DNA of 64,000 bases, from positions 16,898,001-16,962,000 of the forward strand of contig NC_062226.1 in the NCBI RefSeq assembly GCF_902686445.1, read 5' to 3'. Positions within the stretch are counted from its first letter, which is position 1, and each line of letters starts with the position of its first letter. Positions 34,753 to 46,839 of this stretch are shown in pieces. This DNA comes from Sciurus carolinensis (taxonomy: Eukaryota; Chordata; Mammalia; Rodentia; Sciuridae). A program made the translations under genes and the position numbers. The notes beneath the pieces were generated by a model, which saw nothing but the letters and a program-made list of their open reading frames with translations, had not been told where the DNA came from and did not search any database.

Positions 34753-35325
34753 ATAGTACAACCACTATGGAAATTGGTATGGGGGTTCCTCAAACCAGAA
34801 CTGCTGTATGATTCAGCTATACCACTCCTTCATATTTATCCAACAATTAAAGTGAACACATTTTCGAGTTACATGAATATCCATGTTTACTGTACCACAA
34901 TTCACAATAGCCAAATTATGTAATTAGCCTAGGCAGCCATCAACAGATGACTGGATAAAGAAAATGTGGTTTGTATGCCCAATGGAGTTTTATTCAGCCA
35001 TAAAAATGAATCAAATTATGTCATTTTCGGGAAAATGGATGAAACTGGCTGGCATTGTGTTAAGCAAAATAAGTCAGAAATACTAGTACCATATGTCTTG
35101 TCTTACATACCAAAGCTAGTGGGGGAAAAAAGAAGAAAGCAAAGAAGCAGCATCATGGAATAGAGAGAACAATAGGGTAAAAGAAGGGGCCAATGGGAGG
35201 GAAGAGGATATAAGAGAAGCTATTGGAGAGTGAAAGTGATCAAATAACGTTATATGCATGTATCAGTATCATAATGGAACCCAACATTCTGCATATTTAA
35301 TATCTACCAATAAAAAATTTTTAAA
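34753..35325 (+). mobile_element. 3' segment of the same twin-primed L1
   Basis: Starts 'caatagtacaaccactatgg' (the block after the Cys-rich motif in ORF2), runs through the C-terminus ('tttcgggaaaatggatgaaa', 'aagcaaaataagtcagaa') and a 3'UTR to 'taccaataaaaaattttt'. Compared with intact ORF2, the Cys-rich block between the two segments is missing (about 100 bp by estimate), as expected for a twin-priming junction. Confidence 0.8.
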
Positions 35326-35354
35326 AAACAGATTGAATAAAAGAATACTAGCAA

Positions 35355-35590
35355 TTGTCTTTTATTGAAAGCCAAGCTATGTGCTACATGAGGTACTTCC
35401 ACAAGGTGTTTCCTCTAATTCATATAACAACCTTAGAAAGACAGAGATTTGATCCTTATTTTATAGCTGAGAATACTGAGAAACTGGGAAGCTGAGAAAT
35501 TTTCATAAAATGACACAGTAGAGTAATGGCAGAGCCAGTTCTCAGGTCTCAATCTGCCCAAAGCTGATGTCTCTTCCTTTGTGCCACCTT
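35355..35590 (-). repeat. MIR SINE
   Basis: 'gtgctacatgaggtacttcc', 'attttatagctgagaatact' and 'gtaatggcagagccagttct' are reversed MIR landmarks. Confidence 0.65.
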
Positions 35591-35599
35591 GTACCTTTA

Positions 35600-36540
35600 A
35601 TTAAAAACCTGCCCTGACTCCTTGTATTCTCTCACCCATGACCAGATGACTCCCCAGTTTGGAATGAAAAAGGTGAGCAAAGGAGCAAAAAGGATTTCTT
35701 TTCACCCCCCACTTTTCTGCCTCTTTCCGTCCCTCCTCTTCCTCTTCCTCCGTATTCTCCTGATTTAGGCATTTCTGTCTGTTGAACGAAGGGATACCTT
35801 CCCCTCTCTGAAGAGCAGGGCAACAGCTTAGCAACTGCCTACAGGCATCTGTGAAATTGGACTGTTCTTACAAGGCCAGGCTGTTTGGGCTGAATGTCAA
35901 TGAATCTAAAACATGATCAAATAATGTACCTTTCACCACCACATGTGAGTTAAATGATTAGGAGCAAAATTGCTTGGAGCAAAACTGTGATATTTGATCA
36001 AAGTCAAAATGTTAGAAAAATGGCTGCAGTTGGCTTTTCCAAAACCATGTCTGGATTGTTTGCCACCTTCCCAACTGAACACTCTACACCTCTCTATTTG
36101 TTTTGGGGATTTTCCAAAAGTGGAGGGATTGCATAATCTCTGAGTTGTTTGTCATGTTTGGGTCTCATCAGAACCTTAGGTAAACACACTCAGGTATGCA
36201 CTGGGAATTATCCCCCAGGTGACCACAGAAAGGGGCATGTAGGTCTACGTCAATCATCTCTGATTGATGAAAAGCCCTGTGCCTCTGGAGGTCTCTCTTA
36301 TAGCAATCATGATGCTGCATTAGTGGTAGGATATGACCCATGGTGATTATGGCTTTCAGTAAGAAGTAGACAAGTCTTCGTAATGTTGAGAATAAAAACA
36401 ATTATGGTGACAGAGGTGACTGTAAGGTTGGCAGACCATGGACATATAACAAAGGGTCCTATGGCCAGGGAATTGTACACACATCAGCACAAAGCAAGAT
36501 GACAATCATTAATAAAAGCTTCCCTAGAGACCTTAGCTTA
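35600..36540. other. Non-coding stretch
   Basis: A region around 36160-36530 ends with 'attaataaaagc' and could be a decayed processed copy, but no reading frame gives a recognisable protein. No other feature seen. Confidence 0.35.
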
Positions 36541-36544
36541 TCCA

Positions 36545-36682
36545 GAAGTTTTTTGTTGTTGTTGTTTTGTTTTGTTTTGTTTTGTGTTTTGCTTTTCCTC
36601 TTTTGGAAGATCTGGGGATTGAACTCAGAGCTTCATGCATGCTAGGTAAGCACTCTACCACTATGTTACATTGCCTACCTTC
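36545..36682 (-). repeat. ID SINE with (gtttt)n tail
   Basis: (gttgtt/gtttt)n run, then 'gatctggggattgaactcag' and 'agcttcatgcatgctaggta' followed by 'agcactctaccactat', the reversed ID body. Confidence 0.75.
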
Positions 36683-37695
36683 CAAAAGTCTTAAGTGGGA
36701 ATGTTGACCTCTTTCTCATTGAAGATTTATTTAAAGTCAGAATGTCACCTTTGCAATATCAACAAAAGGTAAGTTAAAAATCACAGCAACCCGTGTCGAA
36801 GAAAAAAAAAAAAGAGGCAATAAGAAGGAAGGCATTCTCACATGACCTCTAGGTTTAAAATGGCCCAAACTGTCCAGCCTGCGTCCAGTCCTAAACAAGT
36901 CATAAAGGACAGCAGTGATAGCTAGACTTCCCACTCAAGAATAAATTACTCATCCTTTCAAATAGATGACACTAATTAGTAAAAATAAATGACATAAAGT
37001 ACAGAAAGTGAAAACAAAAAGTAGCTCACGGCCTGGTTTGTACACTTAAGACATGAAGACCCTGCCTGCTAATAAAATGTGACTGTGGTTTTTAGCTTAT
37101 GGCAATGAACAAGTAAAAATGTTAGGCAATGAGATTGAAGCATATTCTACCAAATGAGAAAGGGGGCTCAAGACAATCCACTTTCTTCACTCTGCCCTAA
37201 GATATGCACATTCTTTCTCCTTGAGATTAACAATAAAACGGCACAATGGATACCAGTAACCATCCTAACCATTAATATTATTTAACCAAAGAAAAGATGG
37301 ACAGAAGGAAGCTGTTTTTAATAAGGACTTCCCCAGAGTTAACTTGAGAAAAAGATGAAGGTATGCTCACAATGCTTTGGGATACCATTTAGCTTCAGGT
37401 TTCCCCAGTCCTTGTCAGCAGCCCAACTGAGGTGTGTTATTGTGAGAACAGATATCATCCCAGCTTCCTATTGGCCCCCTTCCTTCACATGTGTTCCATT
37501 TAGAGATGGATTTGGGAAATATACACACCACCTTAATTGCTTAGAGGGGAGATGTTGAGTAGCAAAGTGAATATATATTAGCAACCAGACAATAGGTAAA
37601 AAATGCAGTCTTTGGTGTATATGGATTTGCCTTTCTCCTGTCTTTCCAATAGTATGATGGAACTTTGAAAAAAAAAGTCCATCAGAGCTCCTTAA
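36683..37695. other. Non-coding stretch
   Basis: Nothing recognised; A-run at about 36800-36812. Confidence 0.35.
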
Positions 37696-37699
37696 AATA

Positions 37700-37865
37700 A
37701 ATTGAGCTGACCTCACCATTTCTGTACCACTTGTCTTCAGGCAAGTCACATAAGTCCCTGAACCTTTACTTGCAGGGAGAGTTACCTCTATTATACACAC
37801 AAAGAACTGGGATACAGAGAAGGCAAATGTCTACCCTAAGGTTACAGAGCTGGAAGCAAATGTTT
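37700..37865. repeat. MIR-like fragment
   Basis: 'acttgtcttcaggcaagtca' and later 'ctaaggttacagagctggaa' read like pieces of MIR in opposite orders; weak. Confidence 0.3.
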
Positions 37866-37869
37866 TAGG

Positions 37870-38594
37870 TAGGCTATCTCACTTTGTGTTAATAATCCCT
37901 CTGGAGAGTGCATCCCAGTAGACTCAGCTTACCCAGGAGCAAACTTATGTACTTTCATTACTCCATGTTTGCTAATTTGTCTACTTGCTGAAATTTATTT
38001 GCAACCCCAAAATCTATGCTAGCACATTTGTGTGGTCATTCACAGACACGTGCACAGCAGTGAAAAATCTGAGGAGCCCCAGGTACACATTTCCAGCTAA
38101 GGCAGAGCCAGGCATTGCTCTCTCCTCTTGTCGCATGCTCATCCTGTAAACCAGTGGTCTTTTCCTGGTGCATTTAGTACCACATTTCTTGCATTTTTTG
38201 TGGAGTTTTTTGTTATCAGTGCTGATTTTACTTATTAAAATGTTCCCCAAATATGGTGTGAAAGTGCTGTCTAGTGTTCTTAAGTGTAAGAAGGCTACAA
38301 TATGCACTACAGGGAAGACAAACATGCAAACAAACAAGTGTTAGATAAGCTTTGTTCACACCTGAGTTCCAGTGTTGTTGGCTGTTGAGTTCGATGCTAA
38401 TGAATTGGCAGTGTATATGAAATAAGATGTCTTTCAACAAAAGCACACATAAAACAAGACTGCATATTAATTATTTAATAAAAATGTTGTGGCCCGAGGC
38501 CCACTGGAACCTAATCTTGTATTTTCCTCAAGAGCACTGGTTCAATATCTGAGAATTCCAGCCCTTTATAGAACATAACCACTAAAAATGGCAA
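37870..38594. other. Non-coding stretch
   Basis: A 107-codon minus frame at 38014-38337 has no recognisable family. Nothing else seen. Confidence 0.35.
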
Positions 38595-38765
38595 GAATTG
38601 ATGTATTTGACATACATTTCTTCAAGCCACCTGTGTGCTAGTAGGATGGTCACCATGTCTTCTCCATATGACAGATGAGGAAAGTGAGGAGCAAAGACAT
38701 GTCATAATTTTCCAATGCTACACTCCCTGCTAACTCAAGTCCAGGTCTCATTTTCAGGTGCCTGG
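38595..38765 (-). repeat. MIR SINE
   Basis: 'catatgacagatgaggaaag', 'tgaggagcaaagacatgtca' and 'actcaagtccaggtctcatt' follow reversed MIR. Confidence 0.55.
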
Positions 38766-39369
38766 ATTCCTTGCCAGGATTTTCTCCAGCAGATTGGCCC
38801 TCTGGTCATCTCTCTTCCACTCTTTCGTGTGAACCCTACCATAGACATCTCTGGATGAGATACACATTCGAACCAATTTCTTTATCTGTTTTGCTTCATG
38901 CATCCAAAGTTCTCTTAGAAAAGTATCTCTATAAGAATGGGTAACTGTTCTAGTGATTGACAGTTGTTTGCATAAATAGCAACTAAGTGATCTAGTTCTG
39001 AACTCGGAGATGAGATCTAGTGTAACTCCATTGTTTATAATTCATAGGGCCTTAAATACTTGGGCTTTCTGTCTGTTTCCTCAGTCACAAAACAGGCAAA
39101 ATAGTTCTTGCCCATCTCTCCTCACAAAATGGTTCAGTTTCTCAGTGTGAATGGCCAGCCACTATACTGATACTTGGTGAGAGACAAAGAAAATAAACAC
39201 AACTGCTTTCCTTTGGAAACTGTCAGCTTATTAAAGAAGACAAGGATGCGTATATCCCAGAAAAATAAACAATGAATGTCAAACACTAAGTAATGGGTCA
39301 TGGAAAGGGAAGAGGGACATGTTACTTTCATCTAACAATATCTGGGATGATGGCAAAAAAAGTGAGGAT

Positions 39370-39382
39370 AAAGAAGGAAATG
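39370..39382. repeat. Target-site duplication of L1, left copy
   Basis: 'aaagaaggaaatg' is repeated exactly at 39781-39793. Confidence 0.9.
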
Positions 39383-39780
39383 AAGAATGATAAAATTATG
39401 GCATTTGCAGGCAAATGGATGAAATTGGAGACTATCATGCTAAGTGAGATAAGTCAATCTCAAAAAACTAAAGGACAAATGATCTCACTGATAAGCGGAT
39501 GAGGACATATAATGGGGGGGTGGGAGGGGTTAGTGTTAGGGTTAGGTTTAGGGCTAGGGATAAGGAGGGTGGTAAGAATGGAGGAAGGAAGGACTGTATA
39601 GAGGGAAAAGAGGGGTGGGAGGGGTGGGGGGGAAGGGAAAAAAATAATGAATCAAACATCATTGCCCTATGTAAATTTGTGATTACACAAATGGTATGCC
39701 TTGACTCCATGTACAAATAGAAAAACAACATGTATCCCATTTGTATACAATAATAAAAAAAAAAAATCTAAAAAAAAAAA
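39383..39780 (+). mobile_element. Recent 5'-truncated L1 3' end
   Basis: It starts in the last ORF2 codons ('atttgcaggcaaatggatga'), reaches 'ctgataagcggatgagg' (ORF2 end), then a G-rich 3'UTR with 'gggttagtgttagggttagg', the terminal block 'atgtatcccatttgtataca' and two A-runs separated by 'tct'. A perfect 13-bp duplication flanks it. It is closely similar to the young full-length L1 at 57.5-63.4 kb, so it belongs to the same recent subfamily. Confidence 0.95.
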
Positions 39781-39793
39781 AAAGAAGGAAATG
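39781..39793. repeat. Target-site duplication of L1, right copy
   Basis: Exact copy of 39370-39382, directly after the A tail. Confidence 0.9.
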
Positions 39794-39927
39794 GGTCTAG
39801 GAGTAGCAGTAATAATGACAATAACTGTCATTAGTAGAATGTTGACTATGTCCTTTACCTTTACAGACACCATATCATGTCCATCTACAAGAATGCACCA
39901 TGGACAATTCATGCAATGGAATTCAAC

Positions 39928-40142
39928 ACAGCAGTGTTTCTCAACCTTGGAATGATTGATATTTGGTGCCAGGGGATATGACCCACGTATTGTAGGATGC
40001 TCTGTACCATCCTTAGTCTCTATCCTCTAGAGCCAATAGTGCCTCCCACCAAGGTGTAACAACTAAATTAACTAAATTATCTCCAGACATTGTCAAAAAT
40101 CCTCTAAGAAGCCAAAGCGCCCTGGCTGAGGACCAAAGCTTC
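39928..40142. mobile_element. MER5-like hAT DNA transposon (non-autonomous)
   Basis: 'cagtgtttctcaaccttgga', 'gtattgtaggatgctctgta', 'gtgcctcccaccaaggtgta' and 'ttatctccagacattgtcaa' follow MER5A. Second member of this family in the window. Confidence 0.8.
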
Positions 40143-40299
40143 ACAATAAATTCTAGAAAAGGGAAGAGTTCTATGAGTTATGCAGATGAGTGTTCAGATG
40201 GTTGGCTTCCTGATCATTCTCCGACCATGTTTTTCAGTTGTGGAAAGGGCCTAATACTAAGAACAATTATGGTACACAAGTGAAATCAGATGTGTAAAG

Positions 40300-40470
40300 G
40301 ATTTATTTTGGCAGCGAATACACAAAAGATAGTGTTTTTATTTAACCTTGCGATAATCTAGAAGTTGGGATTTCATCTTTGTCTCCATTTTTTCAGAAGA
40401 TCCCACTGAGAACAAAGAGGTTAAACAGTGTGCCCAAGGCCACTTTTTCCTCAAGGACAAAGGCAAGTGG
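40300..40470 (-). repeat. MIR SINE
   Basis: 'ttttttcagaagatcccact' and 'agaggttaaacagtgtgccc' followed by 'aaggccact' match the reversed MIR core. Confidence 0.55.
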
Positions 40471-40479
40471 ACCTGCTGG

Positions 40480-42394
40480 ATTGCTTTAGCCAATAGCTAT
40501 TTCAATAAATTGAGGTAAGATTGGCAAAGGAAGAAGGATGTAGGGTATAAATCAGCCAAGAAGGGTAGTCATTGTAGGGGCTGGTGCCCAAAAGCTGCTC
40601 TGGGGCTCATGTGAGATATTCTTGGTCTAAGAAATGAGGAAAGTTTTTAATATTTCCATTAGAGAGAGAACTGACCAGGTACAAAACAAAGAAAAGTGTG
40701 AATGAAAGAAAGTGTATTTAAATTAAAAATTCAACCCCAAGATATAAATTGGTCAACATTATAAACACTAAACCCTTTATAAACAGCAGTAAATAAATCC
40801 CTGACGTCTACCCCTAAGCATACTAAAAAGAATTTCATGAGTCACACTTTCAAGTCACCAAGGTGCCAGATCCCGTGCTGTCAAGAAGGGATAGCGGCCT
40901 TGATCATATTATTTATTCTAAGATATTAAGCAAGTGGCAGGTTGAAGAAAGATGGTGATTTTGCGAAAGGAGGCAGTAAGGAGAACAATGGAGGAGTTTG
41001 CTTTTATTTAAGCAACAATGCAAAGTTTCATGTCCCAAAGTCCTGGGACCTAGTTGTGGCTCTGCTGACTGCAATTTCTGTGATCTTGGTCACCAATCCC
41101 AACCCCAGTGTCCCTAATCTGCAAAGTAGGAGAGGGGATGTGGACCAGGTATAACCAGGTCCCTTTCTCATTGGATTTATCAGGAATCTGAGTTTATCCC
41201 ACCCTTGTGGGCTCAGTGGCAACTTCTCCAGTTATCTACTCTTTAAAAGGCCACTGTGTGGCAGCCCTGGCTCTCCAGAGTATTGATCTTTTCGAAAGAA
41301 GTGTGGCCAGGCATTCTGCAGTCACTGATCCAACCTGCTGATCTGCCCTGCCCCTTTTCTGCTGAGAAACTGAGCTTTCTTCTTCCTTCTCGCCTTTTCT
41401 GTTTCCCACACTCCCACTCACCTGAGAACTGTTCAGCTTCCAAGTCAGAGAGAGCAGCGGCTCACTGTGGGGGCGAGTTTTCTCTCACCGTCTATGTCTT
41501 ACCACCTTGCAATTATAAAGGTTTCCTCTCAGCCAGTCTTAACACTCTCAGCACCAAAAGCCACTTATACCTCAGGACCCAGAAGGAGCATAGAGACTTA
41601 AGAAACTGAGGACCAGAAAAAATATTAGAACACCCCCATAACAAAGCTGGGAACAGGGTATGGGGCTCCCGCTCCTTAGTTTGATTTTTAATTAGTCCTT
41701 TCCTGAGCAAACATGAGTTAGATATCTTATTGGAGCCTTCTTTATCCTGTAAGATGAGAAAATAGAAGAATTTCAAACCTAGTATTACTAAATCACAAAA
41801 AAATAAACAAAAATTAATTGAGTTCCTGATTTGTTAGTGATGAAGAGTGAGGAAGGTTTAAGCTCAGTTGATATAAAATTTACCTTCCACAGCTGGTCAC
41901 AAGGACAATGCCCACTGGATCGTGGTTTTTCACGAAGCCTGGAATGCGTGAATGCTTTGTGACCAGAACCTTTTCCAGTTCTGGCTTTCAGAAGGGGCAA
42001 GTACTGACCTTGATTTTCATGTGGAGTTGCATATGCAACTGTTGGTCTGTCACTGCTCAGTCATGTCGCTCATGTGCCCAATGCAAAGCCAAACACGTAA
42101 CAGGTACTCAGTGAATATCTGTTAAAGGGTTTTCTGGTCCACGCAGAAATATTAGCACAGGTTATTATGGTAGGAAAAAAAAAGTCAACTTGAAACCAAA
42201 AGATCTGACTTTTACCCCTAAATATATGGTCACATCTCATCTGGGCATGACACATCACACTGAGGCTTAAAATCAAAACAATGGAAAAGTAAATAAATAA
42301 ATAAATTTTTAACAAAAGTGGTTACCAATTTCAAAGAGTTGCAAGGATTCATCGTGTTAATAAATGGTAAAAATAAGCCACTCTGATGCAGATT
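40480..42394. other. Non-coding stretch
   Basis: No gene found. A 117-codon plus frame at 41256-41609 and its minus shadows have no recognisable domain. A MIR or L2 tail trace lies near 42090-42125. Confidence 0.35.
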
Positions 42395-42409
42395 TGAGAT
42401 AGCCATACT
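42395..42409. repeat. Target-site duplication of ID SINE, left copy
   Basis: 'tgagatagccatact'; the right copy at 42514-42528 differs at one base. Confidence 0.85.
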
Positions 42410-42513
42410 CTTTTTTTTTTTTTTTTTTTTTTTTTTTGCGGACCTGGGGATTGAACTCAGGACCTTGTACTTGCAAGACAAGCACTCTACCAACTGAGCT
42501 ACCTCCCCAGCCC
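42410..42513 (-). repeat. ID SINE, well preserved
   Basis: Minus strand reads 'gggctggggaggtagctcag' then 'ttggtagagtgcttgtcttg' and 'gtcctgagttcaatccccag', followed by an uninterrupted A tail (T-run at 42412-42437). Polymerase III A and B boxes are intact. Flanked by 15-bp duplications with one mismatch. Long pure tail and near-perfect duplications mark it as comparatively young. Confidence 0.92.
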
Positions 42514-42529
42514 TGAGATATCCATACTT

Positions 42530-43035
42530 TAGAAAACAGGTTTTCTTAGCCTGGGGATTGGCTTTCGTGAAACTATCTCAACCCTAGGAAGGGTGTAAAA
42601 TCATACGGATTTATTCACTTTTCTGACAAATGGACCCTCAACTTTCATCCAAGTCTCAAGAACATTTATGACATCCAAAGCCAAGTGCCACTCATACAAA
42701 GTAAGTGTGTTATCATGGTTTTTAAAATAGCCCAGCATATCCTGGTTGATGTGCCAGTTTTCTATCCCTGGCTCCTCACCCAGTTGGATTTCTACTCCTG
42801 GTCCTCCCACATGGGCTCCTGAGCTCCAATCCATGCTCGGTCATCTACTCCCAATACCTGGTCTGATGCTCTGGTCACCTACAACCGCTGCTTTAATTCC
42901 TCCATCCATAGCTCTCTCTGCAAGTTCTGACTGCCCTACTCTGAGTCTGGAGACCCCGGAGTCTGCTGGCCTCTATCTACCCTCTGCTCCCATGCTAATA
43001 TAACATGGTCTTTCTTCCCCAAGATGATTCCCTCC
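42530..43035. other. Non-coding stretch
   Basis: Nothing recognised with confidence. Confidence 0.35.
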
Positions 43036-43039
43036 ATAT

Positions 43040-43620
43040 CTTCCTTCAAGAAAGATTTATTAGGCACCTATCATTTACTATTCCATACTCCCTTAATGAG
43101 TAAATTAATGTTTTCACTCAACAAATATCATTTGAGTGCTTATTATCATCAGTGCCGAAGAATAAATCCTTTTCCTCCCGACATTCACATGAGTTAGCAG
43201 ACAGAGGGCTAAGTAAGGTCTGGCTCCAGCCTTCACAGGGGACACAGGAAGTCTGAGGTTTGGGCAACATTCATATTCAGAGTAAGACTTTTAGCCTTTA
43301 CTTTACAGACAATGGGGAGTCGTTGAAGATTTTAAGCAAGAAAATGACATGTGCAAAGTGATATTTTAGGAAGTTCAATCTGGTGACATCTGCAGGGTAG
43401 ACTGGAAGTGGCGGAGCCTGGGGGCAGGGAGTCTATTACTGTAATTGTCAAGAAGAAAGGTAATTGGGGTCTGGGCTAGTATAGTGACTTCAGCAACAGA
43501 AAAATGTGGAGAAATACTGAAGGCCTACAAAACATCAGGAGATGAGGTGCAGAACAGTAAAGGATGAAGAAAAGAGAACTCTGTCACCCTCACAGACACC
43601 TGGCGGAACTTCAGCCCCTC
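43040..43620. repeat. Ancient interspersed-repeat-like block, family unassigned
   Basis: 'aagatttattaggcacctat', 'gacaatggggagtcgttgaa', 'caagaaaatgacatgtgcaa' and 'ggcagggagtctattactgt' are phrases I associate with widely dispersed old mammalian repeats. I cannot name the family. Confidence 0.35.
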
Positions 43621-46350
43621 TCCCCTGCTCTCCTGCCTGTTCTCATCCCTTCAAGGTAGTTATATGGCTTTTAATATCTCCTTGGCATATATTTTAAACT
43701 TCAACTGCCCTGTCGCCATCCATCGCCCACACTGTCATTAAGGGCCTTACGTGACGCGTCTGCACACTCATAGAGGAAATTGCAGGCTTGCATGGCTCAG
43801 GTGTCACCCAGAAAAGATGGTTTCAAAGGTCATCTCCTCCCCAGATATCTAAGGACCCCTTCATTTCCTCTCACTCCCCTCGCCTGCTTGTATTTCAAGG
43901 ATTCCATGGGGAAACGAGGAAAAGAATCAACAGGACACTCCTGTTGTCTGCTGCCTCGCCAGGGCCAGCAAGAATCTGCAGGAAAAATGACAAGGGCACC
44001 CAAGGAGAGTCAGTCAGGGGGAGGAGCGGGGAGGGGGAGGGAGGCGGCATCACCTGCCATCTCAGCCTGCTGAGCGCAGTTGCAGCTGGTAATTACCAGG
44101 AAGCAACGGGATGCCCAACCCTCTGAGAAAGCCAGCTCGGGGAAAGTTTGCAGTGCTTGGGGCTTCCAGATTGATCTCTTCCCTCTACTTCTTGGGTAAT
44201 TCTCCCAAAGGACTTCCTCCCCCGCCCTACAAACACACACACCTTCCCATGCAGGACAGAAAATATATCATCAGCCTCAAATTCAGCATTTAAGATGCTC
44301 TGGGCTGCGCCATAGATACCTAGGCAGTGTCGAAACTACACACAGTCCCCCTCCTTCCCCAAGACTGCACTTCTCACTGAAATTAACCACCATTTGTAAA
44401 ACAGGTTGTTGTTACCAACCAGCAGAGTATTCCTGGAACAGTAGCCTTCTAGAGCAGACAGTACTGACTCAAGGAATGGGGATCCACCATGACCTTCAGA
44501 CTTTTTCTAGGCTCCTGAGTCTGTCTGATCCTTGCTTTCTCCTGCCCCACAGACTGCTCTCCAAATCTCTAACAGCAGGATGGGCATCTATACAAATGGG
44601 CAAAGCACAAAAGCAAAGCTGTACTTCTGCCTGAATCTCTGTTATTACACTCTGCCTGGAACTTTCTGCTACCTGGTCCCTGTTTTTTGGAATACGTCAG
44701 AAGCAGAGAAAGCAGTCAGGCAAGAGCTATGAGGTAGGGGGTCAATGATATCAAGCTCAAAGGCAGGATCCCCGCCTTACTGTTCTCACTGTTAAAGGTA
44801 CCCCTCCTGTATGGTGCTTTCAAGTGCATCATTGGCTTATCCTACCCAAGAAAAATAACTTACTCCTCTCATGCAGAGCAGTGGCTGGCAAAAGCCTGAG
44901 AAAAGTCACAGACCGCTCAAAGCAATTGGCACAACAGGGACCCTCAACCAAAGCTCCTGAGTCTGGTGCTTTGGGTGGGCTGGAGAAAGTTCTCTTGACT
45001 GACTTCATCTTCTTTCCTAGGGCTCATTCTAAGCAGTGTCTTCAGGCTCTTGGTGGATCAGGGCTGAGATGTGACATGTAAGTGTGCACATACACACACC
45101 AAAGATTGTAAATAAAGCAGCATGACGCTAAATACTCTGTAGTGAGTTTTAACCCATGCCTGCTATGTTATTTCAGAGAAAAGAAAGAGGAATCTCACAT
45201 TAACTACCTTCTACCTGTCAGGTACTAGTCTCAAGTTACTACCACAATGTTCCTTATAAACAGTCATTCTCCCACAAACATCCATTATTGGTGGCCAACA
45301 TTGCATAAAGTACTAACAGACAATTCAACAAAATGACCTAAGGGCTACATACCCTGGGAGTAGGTATGGACCCAGAGAGCTCAATCTATTTGTCCAAAGT
45401 CATAAGGACTGTGCTAAAATCTGTGTGCACTGATAAGAAACAAGCTTCAAGATATATTGTTCAACCAGGTGTAAAAGAGTATGCATAATGTATTATTATT
45501 TGTTGTGAGGAATTTTTTTACTTATTTATTCATTCATTAATTTATACATTCTTACAGGCATTTTCAGGAAAAAATATCACAAGATATTGGTAACTGAGAT
45601 TACATCCAAGTAGAACCCTGGAAGTTAGGAAGAGAAAGAGAATTAGATTTTGTCATATAATTCTGTGTACCATTTGAGTGTTTTTGGCTATGTGTATGTA
45701 TTACTTGAAGATAAGAGCATAAAACATGGCCAAGTTAGTGAGTAATGGAAGGAAGTTGCAAACCAAAGACTCAACAGACCGAATATTATTTGTTGGAAGA
45801 AGTAGGGTGCAAAAAGTGATATGGAGGAGCTTAGAAAAGAACACAGAGCAACTGGGGAGATATGTGAGCTGCAGGCTCAGACAAGGGCACAGAGGTGTGA
45901 ATGACAGTGGCGAATTCTGGAAGACTGTCCTGCTAGGACAGCTGGCATGTAACAGGCTCCTAGGGAGATGAAGCTGTATGGAGAGACAGGGTCAAATGAT
46001 GGAGGTGCCGGAAGCCCATCTTGCTCCTTTGGACCCGTCTCCAGCTGTCACCAGGAGAATGCTATGTTTGGGAGCTACTTTTCTAAATGGGAGCATTATT
46101 AGCAATTGTGTCAAATTGCCTTTTCTAAAGGTCTCTTCATGGCTGCCAGAACTTTAATGTTAATTGGACAGATTGTCTTTGGATTTGAAACACAAACTGT
46201 GATTAATGAAACAACTGTTAACGAGTTTGGCCGGAGGTGGTTTCTCCACCTTTCTTCTCCTGCTGATACAGAATCGACAAGGTCCTGCTGTGTGTTTTTG
46301 GCCACTGTGCCTGCTGTGGAAAACCTGGCAGCGTGGTCAGAGAAGGAAGA
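43621..46350. other. Non-coding stretch, locally GC-rich
   Basis: About 43,780-44,240 is richer in G and C than its surroundings, with purine-rich runs ('ggaggagcggggagggggag'), but CpG is not dense and no start or exon structure is evident. 97- and 112-codon overlapping frames at 43780-44126 are unsupported. 45,400-46,080 looks like decayed repeat. Confidence 0.35.
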
Positions 46351-46354
46351 TGTT

Positions 46355-46485
46355 TTAGATCTGGACTCCATTGTCCCACATTTTCTAGATGGGGAAATTG
46401 AGTCCCAAAGAAGGATGTCTCTTGGGGAACCCAGGGAGTGGTAGGCAGAGAAGGATTATAACCCAGGACCAGCATTTTATTCCCA
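46355..46485 (-). repeat. MIR SINE
   Basis: 'tctagatggggaaattgagt', 'cccaaagaaggatgtctctt' and 'gattataacccaggaccagc' are reversed MIR. Confidence 0.6.
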
Positions 46486-46669
46486 AGCGATCTGTATCCC
46501 CTCCTTTTTATCCTTCCTCTGCCTTTCCCATTTTCTCTCTGTCTCTTTCCTCACTCATTTTATGAGACCTGTCCCTGTCTTGTCAATCATTCTCTTTTCA
46601 CTAATGTGCTGAGTACAGGTATGGAAAGGTGAAGGATGGATCACTCTGGAGGACAGTTTGGTGTCAAGG

Positions 46670-46838
46670 AAATTGACTTCTGAATCATGGAAAATGGGAT
46701 TTGTAGCTCCTCTCTGCTGCCTAGTATCTTGGTGATTTTGAGCAATTTCCTCTCTCTAGTACTTGCATAATGACACCATATAGGGTATTGCAAGAATTAG
46801 ATGTATAAAGTAAGTAAAGTGTTCAGCACACAGCCTAG
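46670..46838 (+). repeat. MIR SINE
   Basis: 'ttgagcaatttcctctctct', 'gtattgcaagaattagatgt' and 'agtgttcagcacacagccta' are forward MIR landmarks. Confidence 0.6.
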
Positions 46839-46839
46839 G

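Noticed and set aside
36160..36530. Possible processed pseudogene of an RNA-binding protein, with an 'aataaa' at its end
   Set aside because: I could not obtain a consistent protein match in any frame and there is no clear A tail or duplication.
39525..39567. Interstitial telomere repeat
   Set aside because: The TTAGGG-like units lie inside an L1 3'UTR and occur at the same place in the young L1 at 57.6 kb, so they are part of the element and not a telomere fusion or repair product.
41256..41609. 117-codon plus-strand frame
   Set aside because: Both strands are open here, no recognisable protein, no promoter or exon context.
43780..44240. CpG-island promoter
   Set aside because: GC-richer than its surroundings, but CpG is sparse and no downstream exon is visible.
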